Source of the DNA: Blasia pusilla
Lineage: Eukaryota > Marchantiophyta > Marchantiopsida > Blasiales
Length of the DNA stretch: 64,000 nucleotides
Reading direction: 5' to 3'
Assembly: GCA_050084515.1 (NCBI GenBank)
Contig: CM114271.1
Location: 26,102,001 to 26,166,000, forward strand
The notes under the pieces are model-generated. The model saw only the letters and a list, made by a program, of their open reading frames with translations, made no database searches and was not told the origin of the DNA. Both the position numbers and the translations under genes were made by a program. The number at the start of each line of letters is the position of its first letter. Position 1 is the stretch's first letter. Of the stretch, positions 10,370 to 24,747 are shown piece after piece.

Positions 10370-11518
10370 CTACCTCGGGTTCCTCATACTTGCCTCGCTC
10401 CACGTGGTCTGCACGTGCTCATCTGCCAATCGTCGAAGCTCCTCAGTCGAGCCCCACAGTGGCACCTCTCCTCCACGGAATAATGCGGCTACCATAACAC
10501 TCCTCTCCATAGAAATGTCAGGTTCGGGAGTATCCTTTGCATTGACATGTCCCTCAATCAAATCACTAGGCCAAGTGATGGCACTGCTAAATGCTATTAA
10601 GGTCGCCATCTCTTCTGGTCGTTGCTCGATCACTTCACCTGTGAATCGAATGGGTAATGAGCTAAGGCGCCCATCACCTGAGTGCCATCCTAGTCTGTAG
10701 GATGCTGAATCCTCCCAATAATCCAGGGCAAACCCCATCGGGTATAACACTGCTCCACCAACCAAGACGTCGTAGGACTGTGCATCAATCACTATCACCT
10801 TGGCTCGCACCACGGACTCATCTGTAGGATGTCCCGGGAAAATCCTCACCACGACAACCTGTCGGGTGATATACTATGTGGTACTCGCTCCACCCAAGGA
10901 TGTCTCTATCTGGAATGGACAACATTCCACATCGGCTCTCGTCAAGCCCAATCCTCTGAATCACGCTTTCCCCAACATCAGGGGTTGCGCTCTTGAATCC
11001 AACAAGACGCGCTGTGGACTAGGAGCTCTACCTCCGAGACTGTGGAAGACCTCTCCTCGATTATCCAACAACACAACACGAGGAGAAGCCATGGCACGCT
11101 CTATCGCGGGTCTAGCGGGCTTCTCCGCAATCCTAGCAGCCGCAGCCTGCCATGAATTTGACATGGACGGTCCGAGCATCCGCTCCAAGGGCAGGTCCAT
11201 CACCTCCTCTGCAATCACCTTTGAACGTGATGCAAGAACTCCAACCCCATGCTCACATAGCGTAGCGGCTAGCCGAAAAGCCTTGGAAGGCGTACCCCCC
11301 AACGTCATAACATCGGAAGGAGAAAATAAAGGAGCGCGGTAGACAATGGTGGCCGCTCCCAACAACATGCTTGACACATGCCTCTCCTGAGCATCAACAA
11401 TAGGAGTCGTTGCACTCGCTTCTCTCATCGCCCTGCGTACCTGCACACCAATAACATCACCAACTCTCCAGGAACTCTGATCAAGATCCATCAATAGGGT
11501 CCTCATTGCCTCGGACAA
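10370..11518 (-). pseudogene. Gypsy aspartic protease region of element A
   Basis: The minus-strand frames contain RVLLDSRAQPLMLGKA (near 10,975-11,020), the protease active-site region. The family motif in element B is DSGAQPLILGKA, so the Gly of D-S-G is replaced by Arg here. Downstream, the frame from 10,852 encodes SYDVLVGGAVLYPMGFALDY and YRLGWHSGDGR, also conserved in element B. A TAG at 10,874-10,876 faces a CAA in element B. The upstream 150 residues (FRLAATLCE, SWQAAAARI) are a conserved linker of unknown role. Confidence 0.8.
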
Positions 11519-11527
11519 CGTGAAAGA

Positions 11528-13400
11528 CTAAGGAAGCCTAGTCTGTTTCCTGGCTTCGCCTCGCTGTGGATCCAACTCTGCAGCTGCTCCACGCGTCACA
11601 ACTCCGGGTGCCTCCATCTGGGCAATCCTGCACATCCAACCAGGATCCTCCATATCTCTGGCTGCTCCATATGATGTCGATGCCACAGATCCGGAATCGT
11701 GTAATCTCAATGCCATAGCGGCAATCTGCTCATGTGGCTGATGTATCTGAGCAGCCATCCTAGCCTCACGCCCGACATCTCCCTCGACGCGTCTAGGTGG
11801 TGGGACTCTACCTCCTCCACGGGCAGCTCCACCACCATGTCAAGAAACTCCAGCTCCTCGTCCCCCAATGGGACCACCTGGTGCACGATCTCTAGGCCCA
11901 CCTGGACTGGCTACTCGCTCTGGTGCCCTCTCTGACCCTCGGTCCGGACGTAACTTAGGAGGTAAACTGAAATACCTGGTGTGTGTATGACCATACCTCT
12001 GACAATAGTCACACTAATAAAATCCTAGTGCAGCATCATCTCCTCCTCCATGCTGAGGCACACGTCCATGACCTAGACGAGTGCAATCGCGCTGATGATG
12101 GGCTCCACCACATGACCAACAAGTGATAGTAGGCGGCTGCTGCTGAGCCGCATATGAAGGGGCAGGTCTCAGTGGCACGGCCTCCCGGTATCCTCCCTAA
12201 GCTCGTGGTGCCACAGTCGACCTATTTCGGAGTCCACGTTGCTGTATAAGTGGTGCAGACAATCGCAACTGCTCTTGCCCAGAACCCATAGTGGCTACGC
12301 TCTCCTTTGCCATGTTGCGCTCAATATTCTCGGCGGTTCTAAAAACATCTCTCAACGTAGGGGAGGTGTTCATAAGAAGCATCCCCTCCTGCACCCGTGT
12401 CCATAGGGTCCGGTCCAACATCGCGTACCATGACTGGATAGCATGAGCCTCTGTCACCCCCTGAGTGACGTTGATCAACCGGCGCAAGCGAGTGTAAGCC
12501 TCATGCAAACTCTCACGCAGGCGCCTCTGCAAGTCGTGGATGCTCCGCAAATTCTCCCTCCGTACCCCCTGGTAGCTCGCCCTCAACTCAGCAAAGAACT
12601 CAACCACAAGGTTGAACCTGGGACGAACCCGACTACACGGTGCAACTGCTCCCATGCGAGTGACCCCTCCTAAACATCACAAGTGGAAGAGGAAGTAGCC
12701 TCTCCTGACTCCTCCTCCTCATCTGGGAATGGCTCCGTCCATGACACATAATGTGGGTCATAGTAGAGCCTCCACGCCTCGATCTCACGTGCATATCTCT
12801 AACAGAACTCATGGTAATCGTCCATGGGCGCCCCCTCTAAATGCTAGAACATACCGTTCCATGTTGTAAATGGGTTGAACTCTCTAGAGTTCTTGGCCCG
12901 CTGGGAGTCGCACCAAATCCTAAACTCTGCTATGAAATCGTGCAACTCAATCGTACCTATTGCACCTAAAAACCTACGCGGTCCTCTACCTCCGTCGTCC
13001 ATCTCGTACGCTCAACTGGTAGGACCACTCACAATGTGTGGTGATGTGCTCACAAACTCCTCTACACCCTCCCCCTTGTCTGACGATGACACAAAAGGAG
13101 GTCGAGGTGGTCCCTCACGTGGAGATCCTCGGAGCCTCGTGCCACTCCGCGTAAAACCTCTAGAGCTACTCTTGGGTTCACCACCTCGCCTCTCAAAGTC
13201 CCGAACGGACGCCGTGATGACCCTCGTGCCCCTCTCACCCGATCACTCTCGCCTCGAAAGTAATCCCTCAATCACTCATCCCAAACATGTGGCACTCGAT
13301 CTACACTCTCCCTCCCCGAGACGTGTAACGTGCGGCAAATCGACCAGGCTATCATCTCATCGACAACCTACCCTCAACTCCGGACTTCCCACATAGGTCT
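11528..13400 (-). pseudogene. Gypsy gag of element A with degenerate zinc knuckles
   Basis: The gag core is read across several frames: ELHDFIAEFRIWCDSQ and APMDDYHEF near 12.85-12.95 kb, and FFAELRASYQGVRRENLRSI, LRESLHEAYTRLRRLINVTQ near 12.45-12.6 kb. Element B has the same blocks at 31.27-31.83 kb. A first zinc knuckle CWSCGGAHHQRDC lies near 12,110. A second, CDYCQRYGH, near 12,010 has lost its last Cys (Tyr instead). The TAG at 12,014-12,016 sits directly before that second knuckle, as it does in element B. Frameshifts are many. Confidence 0.75.
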
Positions 13401-15754
<2,354 letters not shown>

Positions 15755-15989
15755 AAAATTGAAATATCCTACAAATGAATAAAAATTATCTCAATGTAGT
15801 GTAGTTCTTCTCCTTCTAACACAACATCTCTTTTATTCTTGCTTTCTCTAGTTGACTTGATCGTACCCTAGACGCGTGATTCAATCTTCAACTCCTACGA
15901 ATCTCACTGTCTCCATACATGGTAGGGTTTAGTGCAAGTATGACTTCAAAAGCCTACACAAACGCGCAAATACAACCGGCCTTAGGGAA

Positions 15990-16840
15990 TTACTCTCTTT
16001 CCGGAACTAGGAGAAGCATTTTTGCGCCAAGGGAACATCAGATCTTCCAAGCCACTTGTAATATGCCACATCAAATTATACATGCCAAGTCAATGAAGTG
16101 TCACCTAGGCTTTCCTCATTGTTGGAGCATGCTTGTGTAAGCCGAGGGATTTAAGTTGGTTGTTTTTTTGCAAACAACCTTAAATGTTATCGAAACTCCC
16201 CACATATATATGGATATGAACGAATTTTTCATACCCCTCTCTTCCCTACATAGATCTATCCTCATGGGAAACAAAAAATTCAAACTACCGACACAAAAGG
16301 AATAATAAATAGGACACATAAAATATCCACACTCCAATTTGGCTATACCTTCTTTCTCATGCTTGAAACATTCTTGCAAAGAAGACTTGGGACACCTACT
16401 CCTAAAGCGAATTAACATAACATTTTCAGTGCACACTGATTTTGGGATGAGTACATTTGGTAACTTTCATAATACTACCATCAGTAGACTCATAGGGAAT
16501 CTCTTAAATTGTGCCCCTCCCTAATCGAATCGGACTTTTAAAAGGGTGAATAATATTGAGAAAATTGTGCTATTGCAATTTATGGCAAGTTTCGAGGCCC
16601 AAAAAAAACTCTTCCGGTGTATGGGTGGAATTGCCATCCCGTTTGTTGAGCAAGTCCTTAAGGGTGCACTTTCCGTTCTTTGAGATCTTTCTAAGATAAG
16701 CAAGGTTGCATGTGGCACTACACATACCACCTGGGAATAGTTTTACTTTCTGACACCTGTATTGACCGGGAGACACGACTTTAACATTGCTCGTAACAAG
16801 CCCCTCTTCCTTCGATCGTCACATATCTCATATTGCAAGT
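15990..16840 (+). repeat. Dispersed repeat B, left copy (inverted relative to 62,490-63,330)
   Basis: About 830 bp align with the reverse complement of 62,490-63,330. Shared anchors include gaagcatttttgcgccaagg, cctaggctttcctcattgtt, cccctccctaatcgaatcgg and ttgaccgggagacac. Divergence is visibly higher than between the 7.6-kb arms (several percent to about 15 percent, estimated by eye). No long coding frame is shared, so it may be a non-autonomous or LTR-type repeat. Confidence 0.75.
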
Positions 16841-19800
16841 TCTACATTGCTAGTTGTAGAGCAGACTAGAAAGTGCTCCTGCCTTCAAAGTAGACAAGCT
16901 TTTTTGCAAAAGTTGTGACGATGCTTTCTTTGTTCTTACTAGTGAGAATGCCTGTGCGATGCACTGGCATCAAATTTTATACTAAAAAATACTAAGTTGA
17001 AGACGTGGGAAGGAAGGGAGGGTGGCCAGGCACAACATTGGATGGATGGCATCCATGTGGTTATGGTTATATCAGATCAGATGGGATTGAGTCAATGTTG
17101 GCCGAGTCCCCTGGGAAGCAGGGAGTGGGACAAAGAGCTTTGTGCGAGCGCTCTTGCACTTTTTTTTAGCCGCTCGGAAGTGCAAGAGTGAGATCCCACA
17201 AATCCCGAGCTCTTCCTTGTAGACTCATTGCCTTTGTGTAGGTAGAAAAGAACCTGCGAAGAGATGATCTACCTGGCCGGGGATGCCAATTGAGAAGAGT
17301 TCTCTACCTTTAAACGAAGAAGACAAATGGTATGAGGGGCTTGTTACCCGAAGTTGATGGAGGTTCGTCTTGAGGGAAGAATTATTCACTAACACTATCG
17401 CTGTTCGGTTGCCCACTTATTGGATAATCTATGCGCGCGGTTGAGGCGTGGACCTAAAACATGGTCCAAAAGACCCATATATGCAAATAAGGGGTGAAGC
17501 ATAGGGCAATCCTCTTTGATCAACCTTCTTGGAGAGTATCTAAGTCAAATTTTCATTTTTATCGTAGATCCAACTTATGTTATCAAGACTTCATGACACA
17601 AATGTAATAATTTTAGGATGTCATTGACTCATTGTGTGAGGTGTCACTACAAAGTAAGAATTCCTCTATTAGTACTATAGATTTAAAATCATCAAAATTA
17701 TTTTTACATTAATTTGGTCAATCTGTACAAAAAGTCTCCCTCATAAATAAGTATATTTCTCATAAAAAACCCTATATGTTTCTTTTATGATGCTTGGTCT
17801 ACAAGTTTTTTTTATATCTTTCAATACAACGCTTAGTTTGGAGAGAAAATTAGAATGTATTTTCAAATTTGGGAAGAAAATGTTGGATATTAAAAGAAGA
17901 GTAGACATGTAAGTATTACTAAACTATATTGAAGGGATTTTATTTTGGAAAAAAAGTAATTTTGAAGCTTGTTAGGGGGTGATTTTGAATTCCATTTTGG
18001 AAATTAAACATTGGATCTTTAAATGTTAGTTTAATCATAGCATTATGGTCATTAGCTCATTTAAACTCATTTTGTGAAGCTCTCAATAAGTGCAATACAT
18101 TAAGCTTTTTCCTTTTTTTTTCATTTTAAAATAAAAATTTATTTATGAAATTTTCTGAATCTTAATAAATATTATTCAAGCCCCCTCATATATTTGATAT
18201 TTTCCACTTGAAGATATTAAAATTATTTTCTAATACAAGGGGCCTAAGCAAATAAAATTTTCAAGTTTTAACGTTAGTTTGGAGGGGAAATCACATAGTA
18301 TCGGTGTAAGCCCGAAGAATGCACAGGTTTAAATTATCAGCTATAATTAACTCTCAAAGTTCTCAAATGCTATTTAAAACTAATTTTTTGAATGATTGTA
18401 GCTATTCAGAAACCAGACTATCTTATGGGCTAAAAGTGCTAAGTGTAAAAAAGAGAAGTGTTTGCAAAATGAAAGGAAATCTCCTATAATAATATGGATA
18501 AAATTAATTTCGAACAATCCTATTGGTTCAGGAAGCGGACGATCTTATTGACTGAAAGTGCCAAGTGTCAAAAGAAAAAGTGTTTGCAAAATGAAAGGTC
18601 GCTTTTCCACCTCGGCGTATTCATCCTCGGGTTAGTTCACCCCAGATCAAGATCCTGGCGTCTCAGGCTCTATTTTGGGTAACAAATTAAAACATTTATT
18701 AATACCTTATGTATCATGCACGGGACTCTTGTGGAGTGGATGGTGCACTCACTATTAAGGTGTAGCTCTAGGTTCGATTATGCTTAGGATGGTTTGTTTT
18801 GCACGAGCCCTTCGCCCGAGTCTAACCTTGGGTTAGCTAAACAGAGGATGAATAGGCGCCAGGCTTTCCCATAATAATATGGATTTTGTGAAATATAGAA
18901 GGACAATAGTGGAAGAGTGAAAAAAACTTATTCTTCTAAAGGATAAAAAAGACTTTCGGTTCTAAATTCTTTTTCTATTTTCAAGTTTAGTTGGGAGGGA
19001 AGTTTTAACTCTATTTTAGAAAAAGAAAATATTGGAGGAAAATAATTATTTTATTTTCTTTCTTTCTACATGAGGGTTGAAAAAATGAACTTAGTAATAA
19101 GCTTGAGATTATTTATTTTGAAATGATGAAGGGAAAATATTTTTTGAAAAGAAGGAAATAAGGATTCCATAACCATAAAGACATTTATATTTTTTATTTG
19201 GATCTTTCAATCTTTATGGAAATCTCTTAAGTCTCCTTGGTGATAAGTATAGTTACCTATTTAAAGAAGAATACTTTTTTTAGGGTGCTTAGTATGAAAA
19301 TTACTTAGATCTTTCAATTTGAAGCTTAGTTGGAGGGAAATTTTGAATGTATTTTCCAATCTTGGAAAGAAACATTGGTTAGTAATAGAAGAGTGGCTAA
19401 TAAATTATTACTAAAATATATGCAATCGATTTTATTTCAGAAAATATTTGTAATTTTCAAGTGTGGTTGGAAGTAAATTTTCTTGAAAAATTTTGGAAAC
19501 TAAATCCAATAAAATATAATTTTCTATTAAGGTTATAACTCTTAATATGGGATCGGCTCATTTCAAAAGCTCCTAATGAGGGCCATGTGTGAAGCTTTTC
19601 AATTCTCTTGAAGTTTGATTTGATTTTATCCTAGACTAAGCTAGAAAGTGGGTGGAAAGAGATTAAAGTAATAACATCAATTTTCCATTAAACGACGTTC
19701 AACTTTTCTCACTCTTAATGAAAAGAACTTTCAATCTCCCTCAAATTTTTTATATTTTCTCATTTGAAAAATTAAAAATTATCTTTTATATTTAATAAAA

Positions 19801-20535
19801 TAATAATTAAAAGCTCAAATTTTAACTTTCATTTCTAAATGCTTTTAGAATTTACAAACTTAGTTCTCGACTTAGTTTGGAGGGAAATTTAAACTATATT
19901 TTGGAAAAGGAAATTTGATCAAAATGGGGAATTAGTTTTTCTTACTTGAGAGATTAGTATGGTTTACGTTGTGCACGGAAAATTTTTTGTTTCTGCAAAC
20001 ATGTTCATGTTGGCGCGGGTATGGACTTCGCGATGCGCCGATCGAGCATTCCGTCCTTGCTAGGATAGCCCGCATCACGTCCATGCAACCTGACGCCCAT
20101 TTTTGTTGCCTAATTTCTAGCTCGCATCCGGCAAGCTAGCTCCCGCATCGCGAACGAGTTGGGCGCGCAGCTCGGACCACGCGGAGCCTGCAAGAGGCTC
20201 GTGTCTAGCCCAGCTACGGGCTCAGGGACTTTACTGTTCATTGGATTACTTGCCCTTGTGAGAGCAAAGATAGGGGAACTTTTCTTAATTTTTTTTCCAA
20301 ATTTTGGAAGTACTCACCGCTAAGATAGGGTGGTTTTTTTTTGCCAAATTTGCAATGGTATGTAAGTAAGGGGTGACACAATCTAAAATCCAAGTAGAAA
20401 AAAAGAAAAGGGTACAAGTTACTAAATGCAGTAAAATATTATATTTTAGGTATACATTTGATAAAAATATATATATCAAAATTCCCATAGAAAAGAAAAT
20501 ACACCTTCCTTAAAAACATTAAAAATAACACAAAT
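16841..20535. other. AT-rich, gene-poor region with diverged dispersed repeats
   Basis: No gene is supported. A motif of the type agtttggagggaaattt followed by ctatattttggaaa recurs at about 17,835, 18,285, 18,990, 19,330, 19,460 and 19,875 with heavy divergence, as in an old decayed repeat array. A GC-rich patch with gcccgcat, gcgcagctcgg and similar words occupies about 19,990-20,225 and resembles the GC-rich block at 52.44-53.08 kb in style but not clearly in sequence. Confidence 0.35.
18486..18884 (+). mobile_element. Candidate SINE-like insertion with 14-bp direct repeats
   Basis: The 14-mer ataataatatggat occurs at 18,486-18,499 and 18,871-18,884, enclosing 371 bp. Inside, at about 18,728-18,785, a tRNA-like promoter pair can be read: a weak A box (tggagtggatgg) and a B box (ggttcgattat, close to ggttcgannc). 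The first part of the enclosed DNA, however, resembles DNA just outside it (18,409-18,480 versus 18,531-18,600), so a local duplication is an alternative. No poly-A or simple tail is visible. Confidence 0.35.
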
Positions 20536-20852
20536 AAACTTTGGGTGAGGTCATGTAGACAAACCCTCATCATAAGACCTCCAAAAAATCTGAAACTTTT
20601 TCAAGATATGTATTTCCTTAGAGCGTAAGTGAGAAGGAGAAAACGAGTATGGGTACGTACGAGGCGAGGAGGAATGCAAAGTAGAAAGGGACTAAGAGGA
20701 CCACTTTGGGTCCCATTGTTCTGAAGAGCACGCCGAAAAGAGGACAGCCAGGCGATCGAAGGAAAAATGCGAAACTTTGGGTGAGGTCATGTAGACAAAC
20801 CCTCATCATAAGACCTCCAAAAAATCTGAAACTTTTTCAAGATATGTATTTC
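20536..20852. repeat. 81-bp tandem duplication with 155-bp templated filler
   Basis: Positions 20,536-20,616 and 20,772-20,852 are identical 81-bp copies. The 155 bp between them are not local. Positions 20,619-20,705 match the reverse complement of 61,683-61,771 with about one mismatch. Positions 20,706-20,713 (tgggtccc) and 20,751-20,771 (cgatcgaaggaaaaatgcg) match the DNA just beyond the copia 3' LTR at 26,503-26,530. The filler therefore joins the two flanks of the copia insertion without the copia itself. Confidence 0.85.
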
Positions 20853-21719
20853 TATATCTTCATAATGCTGGATATTTTTCAGAGCCAAATGATCTTCCAA
20901 GACTAAGTTAAAATTCCAAACCTAAAACCCTAAGGAAAATTTTGGAGGCTTTTTAAAATCCAGATTTCATGATCTGAACCATTCATATCACCCCTAGTGG
21001 GATGTCACACATCCCTCAAAAGTTTCATTCAAATTCAGTGGTCCAATTGTATGTTCCATCCCCTCCATCATGGGACTTGCGCGTTTGTGAGCCGGAGAGC
21101 ACAAATTTCTCTATACTCATTTTCTAGTCCTAAAAAGTTTCATGGGCATGTGTTGAAGCATGGGAGTGATCTGCAAAGTTTGAGGGTTTTTTAACTTGTG
21201 AGGATGGAATTAAAAACCAAACATGATATGTCTCTTGGGATTTTTATTTTGAAACTGCAACATGAAAATGAAGACCTGAACCGTCCAATTCATGAGAAAC
21301 AAGATGGTTGTTAAAACATAAAAAAAAATGGGGAAGATCTAATGGTGAAAATGAAAGGATTAGGTTGAAAGTACCAAAATTGTCATAAGGGAAGAAAGTT
21401 TGGCTTTTAGAGCTAGATGGCCTCATATCATTCTCCAACCCTCCCTTTGAATTTATGTATTTGGGTTTTCAGAACAATTGGATTAGGAGAATCAAGGGTC
21501 TTTATCAGAGGTGTATGTGAGCCCTAGGATGCTCAGATTTGATCGTGGACTCACGAACAGGGAGAGCCCTAATATCACTCCCAATAGGGACTTTAAGCCA
21601 CTGGATCAAGTAGGGTTGATCAGGGCCGTTGATTTGGAGGGGAGGGGGGAGAAGGGGTAGTCGGACCCTAATGCCATTCTCTCCCTCATATTCCGAGTTG
21701 GAGAGATAGGGAGTTAGAG
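20853..21719. other. No assignable gene
   Basis: The sequence is unique within the window. Short frames have no recognisable motifs. The last part (21.5-21.72 kb) runs into the trinucleotide-rich repeat C. Its inverted partner would lie beyond the right end of the window. Confidence 0.3.
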
Positions 21720-22316
21720 TCTTTGCTACCAAGGCGAAGCCTGGCCTGTTCAATTTGCTGCTGCTTGTGCTTCAGAGAAGGCTCCATTGCTCTCCCATTC
21801 AGATTTTTTGCTGTTGTTGCAGCTCAAGGAGATCCTGCTGCACCTGGTTTCGTCCGAGGTTGTGGTGCTGTTGGCTTTTGCTCTCGGATACTTGTTGGTG
21901 CTGCACCTGGTTCCATCCGAGGTTTTTACTCTTGCTGCTGCAAGAGCTCACTCTCGGACTCTTGCTGCTGCTGTTTAAGATCTCGGCTGGTTGTTGTTGT
22001 CCTTGCTGCTGCAATTGTTGTTGTTATTGGTGGTGGTGGTGGTGCTATTGCTGTTGATGGTGGTGGTGCTGTTGTTGGAAAACAGGTCTTGCCCTTTGCT
22101 CTCTACTGAAGCCCTCACACAGAAGTTCTGGTTTGCTCTCTTCTATGTCCAACACAGAAGTTAGTCACTCCTGCTGCTGCAAACCAGGTCTTGCCCTTTG
22201 CTATATTGCATTGCTCCAACCTCGGACTCACTCACTCCTGCTGTTGTTTTTGCAATAGCTTTTGCTGTTGCAAGTTCCATCTTTGGACTCCACTTCTGAT
22301 GGTGCAGCTCTTGCTG
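21720..22316 (+). repeat. Repeat C, left copy: (TGC/TTG)-rich low-complexity segment
   Basis: The DNA is rich in tgctgctg, ttgttgtt and ggtggtggt runs and contains short internal repeats such as caggtcttgccctttgct (twice). It matches the reverse complement of about 63,620-64,000 at roughly 97-98 percent by eye. Leu/Cys-rich frames come from the trinucleotide bias. The match ends at about 22,312, where the copia-containing arm is joined. Confidence 0.75.
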
Positions 22317-22329
22317 ACCATCAGAAGTG
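22291..22329. repeat. 13-bp perfect snap-back inverted repeat at the left-arm breakpoint
   Basis: cacttctgatggt at 22,291-22,303 is followed by a 13-nt loop and its exact reverse complement accatcagaagtg at 22,317-22,329. The copia arm starts at the next base, 22,330. The right arm lacks the second half, so it looks like filler copied from the first half when the junction formed. Confidence 0.85.
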
Positions 22330-22330
22330 A

Positions 22331-23118
22331 TAGTTGATGGCAGAGAAGAGAAGACCTTGAATATGGATGCTCGAGCCACGAAAGACTTCGAGAAGAGAGA
22401 TCGAAAGGCCCTTGGAATTATGATGATGTCAACGAGAGATTCTCAAATCCCTCATTTGAAACATGCAGAGACCTCCAAGGAAGCTTGGACTACACTTGAA
22501 GCGGTTCATGCTAGCACAAGCATGACCAGAAAACTGGCATTACAGAGGTGAATTTACTCAATGAAGATGAGCTCGACCTCGACTATGTATTCACACCTCA
22601 GCATTATGAAAGAGCTAAGAGATGATCTGGCAGAAGTTAAGGTCTTAATTGATGATGAAACCATGGCAGCCACTATGATGAATAGTGTGGCCCAAGACTC
22701 CTACGGATACTTCATAAACTCTCTAGCCGTGAGAGAAAAGACGCCTACTTTTTCTGAACTATGCACACTCCTACTTGAAGAAGAAAGGAGACGCAACGAC
22801 CTTGCTGCCCAAGAAGGACAAGAATCGGGACCTAGCGCTCTATTCAGCCAGAAGAAGGGAACATTCCCTCGTCAATATGAAGAAAAGCGATCACAAGAGC
22901 GCAACACATCCGGACCAAAGGCCCAAACCTTCCGCACCACCGAGAAAAAGTTCAATGGTAAGACCTATAGCACTACCAGCAAGAAGGAGTGCACAATATG
23001 CGGTAAGATTGGCCATGACTCCAATCAATGTTGGTACAGGAATGATCGCCACAATCGATCAATGAGACCACAAGAAAAGCAACGAAGCTTCCTCGCCGAG
23101 AATGGGAGAACCAATTGA
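22331..23118 (+). pseudogene. Copia gag, N-terminally truncated
   Basis: The product is the capsid/nucleocapsid precursor. Two frames are visible (22,327-22,551 and 22,561-23,118) joined by a one-base frame break at about 22,550. Blocks DARATKDFEKRDRKALGII and SKEAWTTLEAVHAS are typical of the UBN2-type copia gag. The zinc knuckle CTICGKIGHDSNQC (C-x2-C-x4-H-x4-C) starts at 22,990. It ends at a TGA at 23,116-23,118. The pol frame continues in the same register after this stop. All these defects also occur in the right arm. Confidence 0.88.
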
Positions 23119-24747
23119 GCACTCACACCAGAAAGTGAAGATGATGCACGAGGACTTATCTCGGCATTGATTACCACAAACCAAGTGGACAAGTGGTTCA
23201 TTGATAGCGGCGCCACCAACCATATGATAAAAAATAAAGGTTGGTTCACATCTTACAAACCTTTGATGAATGGACCTGAAGTATCAATGGGAGACGGCTC
23301 CATTCACTCTGCGATTGGGGAAGGAGATGTGCAAGTGACATTGCCCTCGGGTGAAGATTATACAATCAAGGATGTGTGGCATATTCCAGCTTTAACACAC
23401 AACCTTATCTCCATCGGCCAGATCACCGAAAGAGAGAATATGAAGGTTGTTTTTGATTCCAAAGGATGCGAGTTCTTACGAGAGGCAAAAAATTCTGTCG
23501 CTGCCCAAGGAGTAAGGTATGGACGACTATATAAACTTCTTAGCAAGCCGAGCCCTCAACTATTTGCAAGATCTTCAAACCAACTACAAGTTTGGCATGA
23601 AAGACTTGGGCACTTTAACACGAAGGGCCTCAAGTTGTTAAGCAAAGACAATATGGTTGGAGGGTTACCTAAATTAAGTGGAGAAATATCCACTTGTGAC
23701 ACTTGCTTACGAGGCAAGCAATCAAGGCATACCCTCTCAAGGGCTTCAACTCCCCTCCACCTAGTCCACATCAAACTTGGAGGACCAATTCAAACGGCTT
23801 CACTATCAGGGGCAAGGTACTACATGCTATTAGTTGATGACCATTCAAGATTTATGTGGGTTTATTTCCTACAACACAAATCCAATGCATTAGGTATACT
23901 CAAGAAATTTCTTACATTGATGAGAACTCAATCTACTGCAGCAGTGGGATCCTTGCATCTACACCTTGGCGTGCCGCCCTCAAAGGTGAAGGTGATACGA
24001 ACGGATAGGGGAGGTGAATTCATGGGGAAAGCATTTGAGACCTTTTGTTGCGATCATGGCATCCGTCATCAACTTACTACGGCCTACACCCCACAACAAA
24101 ATGGTATTGTTGAGAGGAGGAATCGAACGGTAGTTGAGATGGCAAGGTGCATGTTGAAGGGGCGAAATCTCGCCAACTATCTTTGGGCAGAGGCCATAAA
24201 CATGGCCATCTACATCCTCAACAAGTGCCCAACAAGGGCTTTGGAGGAGAAAACGCCTGAAGAAGTCTTCACTGGCATCAAACCAAATGTCTCACACCTT
24301 CGAATCTTTGGGTGTGGAGCTTATGCACATATACCAAAAGAATTGAGGAGAAAACTTGATGATAAAAGTGTGAGATGCATATTTATTGGCTATGGCACTA
24401 GAGAGAAAGCTTACAAGCTCTTCTCCTTGGAGCACCACAAGGTGTTTATGAGCCGTGACGTCATATTTGATGAAGACACTCCCCACTCCGAAGAGCATCA
24501 ATCAAACGACCGAGAGTGGCCTCAAACCTCCACGAACGAGGAGTCAGAAAATGAATCTGACAAGGATACACCATCCTCAAGGCCCACAACTTATGTTGAT
24601 CTACCACCAACACTTGGTGAAAGAGGTCAAGGATTGGACAATATGGAGTCCACACTTGCGCTACCACCTCCACGAAGGTCAAGTCGACTACGCCAACTTC
24701 CTTCCAACTTACGAGAGGATTACATTTTACGATGGCTTTCTTTCTAA
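23119..24747 (+). pseudogene. Copia protease and integrase
   Basis: The longest open stretch in the window, 526 codons from 23,167. The protease site is WFIDSGATNHM at about 23,195. The integrase zinc domain has HERLGHFN and CDTCLRGKQ. The catalytic core has VDDHSRFMWVYFL (first Asp), RTDRGGEF (second Asp) and TPQQNGIVERRNR (Glu), so the D,D-35-E triad is intact. After the core, LRIFGCGAYAHIPKE and CIFIGYG are the usual copia C-terminal blocks. The frame shifts near 24,740 before the RT. In the right arm the same region carries extra one- and two-base deletions. Confidence 0.92.

Noticed and set aside
18728-18785. A tRNA gene
   Set aside because: A- and B-box-like words are present, but I could not fold acceptor, D, anticodon and T arms into a cloverleaf. 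It is reported only as SINE-like.
21755-22057. Leu/Cys-rich 100-codon frame
   Set aside because: It arises from TGC/TTG trinucleotide repeats. Three frames on both strands are open for the same reason.
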